Of a DNA stretch of 64,000 bases, positions 36,439-46,710 are shown one piece after another. Position numbers and translations under genes: made by a program. The notes below the pieces were generated by a model that was given only the letters and a program-made list of their open reading frames with translations, was not told the origin of the DNA and did no database searches. The stretch covers positions 83,572,560 to 83,636,559 of the forward strand of contig BSWB01000002.1 in assembly GCA_033239125.1 (NCBI GenBank). Reading direction: 5' to 3'. Origin of the DNA: Fagopyrum homotropicum (taxonomy: Eukaryota; Streptophyta; Magnoliopsida; Caryophyllales; Polygonaceae). Every line of letters starts with the position of its first letter. Position 1 is the stretch's first letter.

Positions 36439-37920
36439 TCAATCCTCTGTCGGTGGTGGAGGTGGTGGATATGGATACATCGGTGCTGAGGGATCGTAGA
36501 AGTGGCCGAATTGGTGGTAGTACATGTCCCTCATCTGGCCATCATAGGATGAATGCCTAGCGTCCGTCTCCTCCCTGTAGTTCCTGAACTGTGTGTTCAG
36601 GGTGTCATAATCGGTGCGGAGGACACGGTAGTCGGTGCTGAGGCTCTGGAAGCTAGTGACTAGCTCCCTGAAGTGGCGTGGAGCTCGGCGTCCTCGTCTA
36701 GGGCCTGGAGCATGTGCATAAGAGTGTCGAGGTGGCTGCATGTCATCCTCCGTCTCCTCATCCTGCCTACTAGTCCTGCTCGGTCCTGCTCCATGAGTGT
36801 CAGTGTCCATGGAATCCGTGGCATGCCCGCTGTGGGTATCGCTCTCAAACTCGAGCATGGTCTCCTGTCCTCCATCCTCATCCTCCTCTGAGTCACCTGC
36901 ATCATCATCATAGTAAGTAGGAGGTGAGAACTCCTCAAGCATCGCCTCAAAGGTCTCCTTCCAGTTCCTCTTATTCCGAATGGTGTATTCGGATTTCCAT
37001 ATGATCTCGGACGGCTTCTTCTTCGGATCCCTATGCCATGGCATCGGTACATGAAGAGTTCCTCTCCCTCGAGGAATCAAGACCTGTCGAACCACCAACC
37101 TCTGTGAGCCTAAAGGAAGGGCACTCTCAGCTAGGGTGCATCCCGAGAAGTCATAACCTAGAGTCCTAGCCACATGAGTGACCAAGCCTCCTGCACATAT
37201 GTCACCCTTGGCTTTGTTGGCTATCTTTCCTAGATAGTCAGCAAGCATGGTGGAGATGTCGGGAGTGGTGGTGGATGTCATGTAGTAGAGGATGAAAAGT
37301 TCATCAGCCTTGAGCTTCTGCGGAGTCTCAGTCCGGGCAAACAAACTCTCACTGAGTATCCTATGCACTACCTTGAAGGAAAGGTTGTACATGCTTGTCT
37401 CCTTGGAGTTTCCGGGTCTCCACTTATCCCCGCCGTACTCTCCTACGGAAATAGCTTCCCAAAAATCACTAGCATTGAGGCCTCTAGCAAATGTGCCTGC
37501 ATCTGAATAGGAAAAGCCAAACAAGTCGCCAAAAGCATCAATAGACAAAGTGTGGTCCTGGCTCATAAGGCGGAAAGTGACCATCCTTTCCCTAGGATCG
37601 TGCTCAAACGTGCTAAGGAATTCTAGGGTGATCTCCCTATAAGCATCTTCCCTGATCGTAGCAAACTGTCTCAACCCTGCTCTATCAAGCATCATATCAA
37701 CATCCTCTCGAACATATAACGAATCTAAGTCATCAAGTACTATGTAGCGAGGAGGAGTGAATGGGCGATCTATAATGCGTTCATAGCGTTTCTTATGCTT
37801 GGATAGGGGAGGGGGAAGCTTAGGGATGTTGGTAGGTGGTGGTGGAGGTGGGGCAGGGGCTTTTGAAGAAGATCCCTTCTTCTTCCCCGTGTTTCTAGTT
37901 ATCCTCTTGACAAGATCCAT
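36439..37920 (-). CDS. E3 extra ORF, Athila ORF-1-like protein
   Basis: This is an uninterrupted 493-residue frame downstream of pol. It starts with a basic Lys/Arg/Pro-rich N-terminus (a possible nuclear signal, by inference), followed by a core shared with the E2 ORF (LDSLYVREDVD, DLFGFS, FARTETPQK, KGDICAGGLVTH), an acidic Asp/Glu-rich segment, and a C-terminus ending in a Pro run. It resembles the ATHILA ORF-1 family. The position is that of env, but no hydrophobic membrane segment or signal peptide is evident. Palindrome clusters lie just upstream (37952-37969 and 38345-38570). It is the best-preserved gene in the window; function unknown. Confidence 0.85.
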   Translation of the reverse strand: MDLVKRITRNTGKKKGSSSKAPAPPPPPPTNIPKLPPPLSKHKKRYERIIDRPFTPPRYIVLDDLDSLYVREDVDMMLDRAGLRQFATIREDAYREITLEFLSTFEHDPRERMVTFRLMSQDHTLSIDAFGDLFGFSYSDAGTFARGLNASDFWEAISVGEYGGDKWRPGNSKETSMYNLSFKVVHRILSESLFARTETPQKLKADELFILYYMTSTTTPDISTMLADYLGKIANKAKGDICAGGLVTHVARTLGYDFSGCTLAESALPLGSQRLVVRQVLIPRGRGTLHVPMPWHRDPKKKPSEIIWKSEYTIRNKRNWKETFEAMLEEFSPPTYYDDDAGDSEEDEDGGQETMLEFESDTHSGHATDSMDTDTHGAGPSRTSRQDEETEDDMQPPRHSYAHAPGPRRGRRAPRHFRELVTSFQSLSTDYRVLRTDYDTLNTQFRNYREETDARHSSYDGQMRDMYYHQFGHFYDPSAPMYPYPPPPPPTED

Positions 37921-38835
37921 TCTAAGTCCTAAAAATCGACCTGTTCTTCACAAAAATCGGCCGATTTTTCTGGGCTAGGTCGATTTTTATCTCGATTTCA
38001 ACGATTCTCACAATTCTGTAAAGTTCTGTTCAATCTATCACCACACACAGTTCTCTACAATGAATCCTAAGCAAATTCCTCTATCAATTCCAACAACAAA
38101 GCACTTCCTAGGCAACTTCGATTTCAAGTGAGAAAACTTAGGTTTTGGAAAGAAAAACCTGAATTCCTTATGGAGCAGTCGATTGCCGTGCGTGTTGTTG
38201 TTAGATCCGTGTTCCTTGTTGAAAATGCTTCAGTTTGGAGCCAAGAATCTCTTGAAATGGTTAAGGAATGAGGATTTGAGGGTGTGGCGATTTTTCGGCG
38301 TTCTTGAGAGAGGGAAATCGAGAGTTGGAGATGTGTGAATGAAGAAGATCGAGTGTGAAGTCCTTATATAGGGTCGATGATTTCTGAAGAAAATCGGCCG
38401 ATTTTTCTGGTCGATTTATTTATCGGGGCGATTTTTCTCTCTGACTGAAAAAATCGGACGATTTATTTTGGCAGGTCGATCTCCAGGTCGATTTTTGTTT
38501 CTGTTGTGAAAAATTGACTTGCTCTGTTACTGAATCGGACGATCTTCTTATGGTAGGTCGATTTTCTTCCTTGTTTTTCTTGAATCTCGAAGATATAACT
38601 TAATTGTGCTCCATTCTCCGTGAATCTCTCACATTTGAACCTAGTTTCCTGCGATTAATGACACGACAAACCAAGAGTGCATCGAGGAACATATAAAAAC
38701 GAAAAACGAAGAAATAAAGCAATTAATCTATTCTAACTAAGTGAGGGAAAGAGGGGAAAATTATACTATCATTGGGTTGCCTCCCAAGAAGCGCTTTATT
38801 TATCGTCTTTAGCTGGACGGTGTATGATGTTGTGT
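37921..38835 (-). other. E3 region between pol and extra ORF
   Basis: This leader-like stretch contains full palindromes at 37952-37969 and 38390-38406 plus many GTCGATTT/AAATCGGAC half-sites up to about 38570. The post-pol hairpin TTGGG-AGGCAA-CCCAA (38772-38787) and AAGCGCTT (38789-38796) lie near the pol end. No coding region is seen. Confidence 0.75.
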
Positions 38836-41800
38836 TCAATGGAGGAGGATAGGAGCTATCTCCTCGACCGGAGCTTCCGGTGTGTATTTCTTCAACCGTT
38901 GGCCATTAACCTTGAAACTTCCGCTTTGTTCACCCCATACTTCAACTGCACCATGGGGGAAAATTCTCTTAATCACAAAAGGTCCTGTCCAACGGGATTT
39001 GAGCTTACCTGGAAATAGACGCAGCCTTGAGTTGAATAGGAGGACTTGGTCCCCTTCCTTCAAGTCTTTCGGGATGATGTGCTTGTCATGCCAGCGCTTT
39101 GTCCGTTCCTTGTAAATCTTTGCGTTCTCATACGCATTCAGTCGGAGCTCATCTAGCTCATTGATGTCTAAGAGCCGCTTCTCTCCGGCTTCTTTCATGT
39201 CGAAGTTGAGCCACTTGATAGCCCAATAAGCTTTGTGTTCTAGCTCTACAGGAAGATGACATGATTAACCATAAATGAGATTATAGGGAGTAGTACCTAT
39301 TGGTGTCTTGAAAGCTGTCCTGTATGCCCATAGTGCATCGTCAAGCTTCATTGACCAATCTTTCCTTGTTTTAGAGACGGTCTTCTCTAAAATCCCTTTA
39401 ATCTCTCTATTGGATATCTCGACTTGTCCGCTGGTTTGCGGATGGTAAGGTGTAGCTATTTTATGGGTCACCCCATACTTAGCTAATAGAGTCTCGAATC
39501 GACGGGCTGTGAAATGCGTTCCTCCGTCACTAATGATGGTTCGGGGAGTTCCGAACCTTGGGAAGATCGTTTTGTTGAGGAACTTCACCACTACCATTGC
39601 ATCATTAGTAGGGGAAGCGATTGCCTCCACCCATCTTGAGACATAATCTACGGCAAGAAGTATATACTGGTTGCCGCATGAAGATGGGAAAGGTCCCATA
39701 AAGTCGATGCCCCATACATCAAAGATCTCTACTTCTTGTATGTTGTTGAGAGGCATCTCATTCCTCCTGGATATATTACCTGTCCTTTGACAAGCATCAC
39801 AAGAAACAACAAACTTTTGCACATCCTTGAAAAGTGTAGGCCAATAAAACCCGGAGCGAAGTACCTTAGCACAAGTCTTGTGGGAACTAGCATGTCCGCC
39901 ACATGGTAGAGAATGGCAGTGTCGGATGACACTATCTATCTCATCTTCGGGAATACATCTCCTGTAGATGCCATCTGGACCTCTTTTGAATAGAAGAGGT
40001 TCGTTCCAATAAAAATGCCGGACGTCTCTCAAGAACTTCTTTTTTTGAGCATATGAAAGTCCGGGTGGAATCTCTTGACAAACAAGGTAATTTACAATGT
40101 CAGCAAACCATGGGTCATTACCTTGTGATATGTGTTGAAGACACTCTTCAATCTCGTGCAGCTGCTCGTCAGGGAAGGAGTCGTCTATCGGAAGCTCATC
40201 CGACTCGCCGGTGAGTTGCGGAAGACGACTAAGGTGATCGGCGACGGAGTTCTCCGATCCTTTCTTATCACGGATCTCTAAATCAAACTCTTGTAAGAGT
40301 AAGATCCATCGTAGAAGTCTTGGCTTCGCATCCTTCTTCGTGAATAAGTATCGGATTGCGGACTGGTCCGTATAGACTATCACTTTCGCACCTACAAGAT
40401 AGGAACGGAATTTCTCAAATGCATATACTACTGCTAAAAGTTCCTTTTCCGTAGTTGCGTAGTTGTATTGAGCCTCATCTAGCGTTTTGCTAGCGTAGTA
40501 GATGGCATGAGTGCGACCATCTTTCTTCTGTCCAAGAACGGCTCCTATAGCGACATCGCTTGCGTCGCACATGACCTCGAAAGGAAGAGTCCAATCGGGT
40601 GGTTGAATGATTGGTGCTGAAATCAAAGCTTCTTTGATCCTGCAAAAAGCATCTAAGCAATCTTTCGAAAATTCGAAAGTCGCATCTTTCATCAAAAGAT
40701 TAGTCAAAGGTTTTGAAATCTTAGAAAAATCTTTTATGAATCTCCTATAGAAGCCTGCATGTCCTAAGAAACTTCTAATTCCTTTTACTGATGAAGGGGG
40801 AGGTAACTTCTCAATGGTCTCTATCTTTAACCGATCTACCTCTATTCCCCTTTGTGACACTAAGTGGCCTAACACAATTCCTTCGGTGACCATGAAATGA
40901 CACTTTTCCCAGTTTAAGACTAAGTTAGTGTCCTCACATCTCTTAAGAACTAGTGAAAGGTTATAGAGACAGTTATCAAAGGAAGAACCATATACCGAAA
41001 AGTCGTCCATGAAGACTTCCATGATATTCTCTACATATTCGGAGAAGATTGCCATCATACACCTTTGGAAGGTGGCTGGAACGTTGCATAAACCGAATGG
41101 CATTCTTCTATAGGCGAACGTACCCCATGGGCACGTAAAGGTTGTCTTCTCTTGATCATCCGGATGAATTGGTATCTGAAAGAAACCGCTGTATCCATCT
41201 AAATAACAAAAGTAGGCATGTTGGGCTAACCTTTCCAACATTTGATCGATGAAAGGAAGGGGGAAGTGGTCCTTCCTTGTGGCCACGTTCAGTTTGCGGT
41301 AGTCGATGCACATTCGCCACCCTGTAACTGTCCGTGTAGGGATGAGTTCGTTGTTCTTGTTGGCAACAACGGTAATGCCTCCTTTCTTGGGTACTACTTG
41401 TACCGGACTCACCCATTTGCTATCAGAAATCGGGAAGATGATACCTGCATCAAGTAGCTTAAGGATTTCTTTCTTCACGACCTCCTTCATTGCCGGGTTT
41501 AACCGTCTTTGAGGTTGGCGTGAAGGTTTGTAATCCTCTTCTATTAATATTTTGTGCATACATAGAGAAGGCTTTATTCCTACTAAATCATCAATGGTGT
41601 AACCTAGTGCTCTCCTATGTTGCTTCAAAACATGCATGAGTTTCTCTAATTCGTCATCATTCAAATTTGCATTGACTATAACTGGGTATGTGGAATTGGT
41701 GCCAAGAAATGCGTACCTTAAATGTGCGGGAAGTTGCTTCAATTCTAATGATGGAGGTACCTTGGTTGGTGATGAATCGTGGTTTTCGGATGCTGTGGGA

Positions 41801-43665
41801 GATGCCTCTATAGGTGTGGGTACTTCATCATTAGATTCGGAAGCGGCTGCGGTGAAGTCCGGAGAATCCATAGAATTCCTCAGTGAATCGACCCCCCCTG
41901 TAATAAATCGGTCGATCTTCTGCACGATTTTTCTTTCTGTTGGAAAAAATCGTGCTACCTCTTTGTGAATCGGGCGATTTATTGTCGTCAGGTCGATTTT
42001 AGTTTCTGTCGGAAAAAATCGTGCTACTTCTTCATGAATCGGACGATTTTTTTCTGGTAGGTCGATTTTAGTTTCTGTTGAAAAAAATCGTGCTGAATCT
42101 TCATAAATCGGACGATTTATTTCTGACAGGTCGATTTTCTTCACAGTTTCCGGAGTCCACTCTAGTTCTTCAATTTTTGCTTCTAGCTCTTCCTCGACAG
42201 CATTTAATGCTTTCACATCCTCATTGCGGTCATGTTCCACCCCTTCCTCCATGATGCTCATGCTAAGAACCTTTTGAAGAGGGTCTTTCATCAAGATCGA
42301 ACTTACTATCTCTCTAGACTCTTCTTCCTCAACAATTTCAAAAACGTCATCTTTCAAGGCTGGCTCCTTGATTAAGGAAGATAGTATGAATTCTATCTTT
42401 TCTTCACCGATATGGAAGGATAGCTGGCCGTTCTTGCAATCTACCATGCATCCAGATGTGGCGAGGAATGGTCTCCCGAGGATGATGGGAACCGGGTAAT
42501 CTGCAGGTATGTCAAGAACGACAAAATCTATAGGTATGTAAAACTTACCTAGCTTTACCGGAATGTCTTCTAATATTCCCACCGGCTTGGTGGTAGAACG
42601 ATCAGCCATGTAGAGTGTGATCTTCACCGGTCTAGGCTCTCCTAGACCAACTACCTTGCATAGAGCTAGAGGTATAATACTCACACTTGCTCCAAGGTCA
42701 CAAAGAGCATCATAGGTAGCTTCTCCCAAAGTGATGGGTATGCAAAAGGATCCTGGATCGCGGAGTTTGGGTGGCATATTCTCCGTGATAGTCTTGATGA
42801 GTTCAGATGACTCCATACTCATCTTGACTTCTCCTATATCTTCCAACTTCCTCTTGTTAGAGAGGATCTCCTTGAGGAATTTCCCGTAAGCCGGCATACC
42901 TAAAATCGCATCCATAAAAGGTATGTTAATATGGAGCTTACTCATAAGTTCAACAAACTTACCGAAATGTTTATCTAGGCGTGCCCGCGCTCTAGATTGA
43001 GGAAAAGGTAGAGGTGGTTTGTAAGCGGGAGGAGGAACATAGACTTCTTCCTTCTCCTTTGCCTCTCCTTCTCTTATGGAGGTATCAACTACTTTAGGTT
43101 GAGGGTCGACGGTCGTCTTTCCGCTCCTAGTAGTTATTGCCATAACCCTTCCCTTTGGGTTATCTTCTGTCTTCCCGGGAAGCTTCCCTTGATCTCTTGG
43201 AACTTCTCCAGCTTTGTTGAATACTTGGTTTTCTAAAGCTTTGTGAGCTTTGTCAACCGAAGTTATGTAACTCTCCAATCCTTGTAGCTTGCCTAGGATC
43301 GTTTCTAGCATGGGATCCGGTTTGTTTGATCCGCTTGATTGTTCCTGGCTTGTAGAAGGAGTAGAAGAAGATGGAGGTGTTAGAGCCTTTTCAGCATAAG
43401 AGTAAGGATTACCTGAACCTTGCTGATTTGACCTCCAATTGTTGTTATTTGAGTTCCTGTTGTTGTTGTTATTGTTCCAATTGGAGTTTCGGTTGTTATT
43501 GTTGTTGTTGTTGCTCCAATTGGAATTCCGGTTATCATTCCTTTGATTGTTGTCTCGCCCCATGTAGTTGGCTTCTTGCTCTTTAGTCTTTTGAAGACTC
43601 GTTTTGAGCACTTCCCTCAATTCTTTGATGTCATCTTTGAGGGAGAATATTTGTGTTTGAGCCGC
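38836..43665 (-). pseudogene. pol: E3 protease, RT, RNase H and integrase, one late nonsense codon
   Basis: The frame runs on from gag past the stop TAA at 43666-43668. It contains an Asn-rich gag tail, protease (CDLGASVSIIP near 42685-42715; IILGRPFLATSG), a linker with 23-residue tandem repeats (41885-42135), RT (FMDDFSVYG near 41000-41025), RNase H (MCDASDVAIGAVLG) and integrase with HHCC zinc region and catalytic Asp (GIDFMGPFP), Asp (IISDGG) and Glu (GQVEISNRE). A second nonsense codon, TAA at 39265-39267, falls where E1 reads YGKSCHLP, cutting off the last 140 or so residues of the integrase tail. The frame otherwise continues to the stop at 38836. Confidence 0.92.
41885..42135 (-). repeat. 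In-frame 69-bp tandem repeats in E3 protease-RT linker
   Basis: Units starting AAAAAATCGTGCT occur near 41944, 42013 and 42081, a period of 69 bp or 23 codons, with partial units at the edges. Each unit carries GTCGATTTT and AATCGGACGATTT sites and encodes a KIDL...NRPI...VARFF pattern. The linker of E1 at 11709-11850 holds the same kind of sites. Confidence 0.88.
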
Positions 43666-44802
43666 TTAATTCAACTTGGCTCCCGTATTGCCTTGATTCC
43701 GGCTATTTGATTCCACCTTCCGGTGGGAATACTTCTCAATCACTTGGGCTTGCTTCTCAATGAAGTCCCAAGCATCGTCCTCTCTCATATCCATGAATGT
43801 CCCGCAAGATAGAGATTGGAGGTTGAATTGTGTTTCCACATCCAACCCTTTGTAGTAAATCTCCAATAGTTCCAGCTTGGAAATGCCATGGTGTGGGCAA
43901 TCCAACAAGAGGTCTTGAAACCTTTCCCAAGATTGAAACAAGCTTTCGTTAGGTTTCATAGAAAAAGCATTTATTTTACCTCTCAATTCCGCCGTTTTGG
44001 ATGGCGGAAAGAACTTGGTGAGGAATTCCGAAGACAATTCCTCCCATGTAGCTAACTTCGCAGCCGGAAGTGTTTGGTACCAAGCTAGAGCCTTGTCCTT
44101 CAAAGAGAAGAAGAACGGCTTGATCTTGTAGTTGCTTGTAGTAGCCTTCTTCGGCTTCATAGTCTCCATGAGAATCTCAAAATTCTGCAAGTGTTGATGC
44201 GGAGATTCAGTACTTGCTCCGCCATATTGACTTTGGCGAACCATAGTAATGACTTGTGGTGAGAAGCTAAACTCCTGGATGTCTTCAGCTCCGAAATCCA
44301 CACCTAGACGGCGCGGTTGCTGAATTGGATCCATCCGTTGCCCCAAAGTTCGGGGTCTATCTTCGTTATTGACAGCTCTAACATTCCTAGTCGTGATGCG
44401 AGGGACGACCTTAGGTGTTGGAGTGTTTCGGTTAGGACGAAGTGATGGATCAATCTCTTCAAGTTCCGGCATATCCGGATCAATCTCGTCATCATCGGAC
44501 GAGTCATCTCGAATGGACTTAGTTGGTGTCTTGACTTTCTTCTTCTTCTTGGAGTCGTTCAACTCCAACTTCATGTCCAACATCATAGCTCTTAGTTCAT
44601 CAATTTGAAATTGATGACTTATTTCAGCTTCCTTTCGAGCCTTCTCACTCAACTGGAGTTGGCGTTGAGCTTCATTCAGTTCAGCCTTGTAGTTTCTCTC
44701 ATCGTTTTCAGCCATTTTCTTCTCCTTCAACTTTCTCCTCAAAGTTCTTTCTAATTCGGGATCGAAAGGAATTAGATCTTTAGTGGATCTAGTCCTTCGC
44801 AT
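43666..44802 (-). pseudogene. gag: E3 gag
   Basis: The start at 44802 (MRRTRSTKDLIPFDPE) matches the conserved start of E1 and E2; the frame is open ten codons further upstream. It has a charged coiled-coil-like region, an acidic linker and the gag core (SPHQHLQNFEIL, FPPSKTAELRGKINAF, CPHHGISKLELLEIYYKG). The stop TAA at 43666-43668 lies in frame before the Asn-rich tail. This could be a nonsense mutation, since E1 is open at this point; a programmed readthrough is less likely. Gag would form the particle. Confidence 0.88.
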
Positions 44803-44905
44803 ATACCTAAAGAACCTGCGAAGATCACTCAAGTAGACAAATCAAATCACAAGAGCAAGAGCTCTCAAGCTAGACAACCGAAAACCGGATTTGATCTAGA
44901 CCAAA

Positions 44906-44923
44906 TCCCCGGCAACGGCGCCA
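44906..44923 (-). promoter_or_regulatory. E3 second, internal primer-site copy
   Basis: The minus strand reads TGGCGCCGTTGCCGGGGA, a perfect tRNA-Asp complement, 137 bp further inside than the LTR-adjacent copy. It is followed, like the outer copy, by the plus-strand string AAAAACTTGTTC, which resembles the start of the LTR. Confidence 0.85.
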
Positions 44924-45042
44924 AAAACTTGTTCTTTGGTGAAACTCTGTTCCGTTGCCGGAACAAGAACTTCGCGTGTACGTAAGAACACAAATCTGCA
45001 AGAACACTCAAGTAGAATGATTAGTAGAAAAAGCAAGAACAG

Positions 45043-45060
45043 TCCCCGACAACGGCGCCA
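45043..45060 (-). promoter_or_regulatory. E3 primer binding site, tRNA-Asp
   Basis: The minus strand reads TGGCGCCGTTGTCGGGGA six bases inside the 5' LTR, with one difference from the E1 site. Confidence 0.9.
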
Positions 45061-45066
45061 AAAACT

Positions 45067-46705
45067 TGTTCGCTCAAAAGGGTGTGCGTCAAAGTCTTAA
45101 ATTTATATCTAGAACTCAAAAGCAAAGCGAACCCGCAGTGTACGGATCGGCTGTAGAAAGGTAAGAATTCCAGAGTCGAACTCACGGATTTGGTGAGAAT
45201 AATTCCGATTTCAATTATCTAGCGAAAGTATAAAAACTTTTGTGATTTAATAAAGAGAGAAATGATTCCAAGGATTCAAGTATCCGATCTAGGCTTTCGA
45301 TTCAAGACACTTCTATAGGTATAGGACAGAATTTATATTGCTAAGATTAAATGTTCAAAGGTAGGATTCATACGATGAAGTTCCGAAACCTATATGACTA
45401 ATCTATAGGTTTGCTCTATAAGGGTTGTTGAGGCTGCAATATAGAAAGATCTAGAGACAAGAATTATGTTCAAACTAACTATCTAAAACTCCAGGATATG
45501 ACTCTCCAAAGTAAAGATTAGAAAGCACACTTAAAATCTTAATAAAGGATGTTGAGTCTCTTTATTACCCAAATCTTGCAATCTTAATCTATTAAATATA
45601 GAAACAGGTTTGAAGTGCATTCATACATTCAATTAGAGGGTAAGAAGGTTAACCAAGGTTGGGATTTAAGCAAGGATTAGTTTTGGTTTAAAGATTGATT
45701 CAATTAAAGTTCGTCAGAAGAATAAATCGCCCTGTTCATAAGAGAAATCGGCCGATTTTCCTCAAGAACAGCCCGATTTTTCTGTTCGTCGCAAAATTAA
45801 ATCTAAACTCTCAGGGTCCTAATGTTCAATTGAGTTCAGTCTATCATCATCTAAGCCTTAATCATCAACTATTCTCCCCAGAATCACAAGGTTTTTAGCC
45901 AACCATTTTCAAAATCGAATCAAATTAATTATTGAAGAAGATATCGCAAAGAAACCAAATCTTGAATGAAAAATTCTATAACTCTTAAATCTGTAAAACA
46001 ATCGTCAAATCTGTTCAATATATCTCTCAACAACTTAATTTCGTGTTCATAAACCACAAACAAGACAATGGAACAAAGAAATCTCACAATCAAAGATCAA
46101 GAATGACTTTCCGGCAAAAGCTCTTCAATCTCTCTCCAAGAATCGTTGATTTCTTCAAAACGTGTAAAGATTATCTGGTGCCACCCCCCCGTCTTCGTTC
46201 GTAGGGTTCTCTTCTATAGTTTCTTGCAGATGGGCCGTTTGGCAAAACTCTCATCTAGCCCAAATTAATTGGGCTTTATGTCGTCTTTTCATTTGGCCGA
46301 ATCGTGAAGTAAATCGACCCAGTCGATTTTTGTACAAAACCGTTCGATTTCAATGTGTGAAAATCGTCCGATTTATGTGTACATTAGAACGATTTTCTTC
46401 AACAGAAAGTGTTCTTCCTTTGGTTCGTCTTCTATGCTTCTCCTTTGCAATCCCTTAGCCTTTTGTGTTCCTTCTAAGACTTCTTTAGCTTCCTTAACAT
46501 CCTTAGATGCCTCTTGCTCCAATTTTTTTTGCTTCCAATTCAACTCTATTTACCTGCAATTCATCAAAATCTCGTGTAGACCTCTATTTCCGACAATTGG
46601 TTTAATAGAACATAAAAGTTATGCAAAATCCCTCTAAATGCAAGGTAAATAGAGATAATGTGCTACAATATGCATGAATATGATGATACATAATTCATGT
46701 CATCA
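45067..46705 (-). repeat. E3 5' LTR, 1,639 bp
   Basis: It has the same length as the 3' LTR and differs at about five positions seen by eye. The palindrome AAATCGGCCGATTTT is at 45745-45759. The target duplication TTGAT follows at 46706-46710. Confidence 0.96.
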
Positions 46706-46710
46706 TTGAT

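Larger units (their letters stand above)
33493..46705 (-). mobile_element. E3: young Athila-type element, 13,213 bp
   Basis: E3 is complete, with two 1,639-bp LTRs (33493-35131 and 45067-46705), target duplication TTGAT (33488-33492 and 46706-46710), primer site, gag-pol, extra ORF and polypurine tract. I count only about five substitutions between the LTRs, so insertion was recent. The gag-pol frame has two nonsense codons and no frameshift, and the extra ORF is open. It interrupts the E4 RT gene. Confidence 0.97.

Noticed and set aside
36439..37920. E3 extra ORF as a true retroviral envelope gene
   Set aside because: No signal peptide, transmembrane segment or cleavage site is visible. Position alone does not make it an envelope; the resemblance is to Athila ORF-1 proteins.
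43666..43668. gag stop of E3 as a programmed readthrough site
   Set aside because: E1 is open at the corresponding place and the E2 stops are elsewhere, so a chance nonsense change is simpler.
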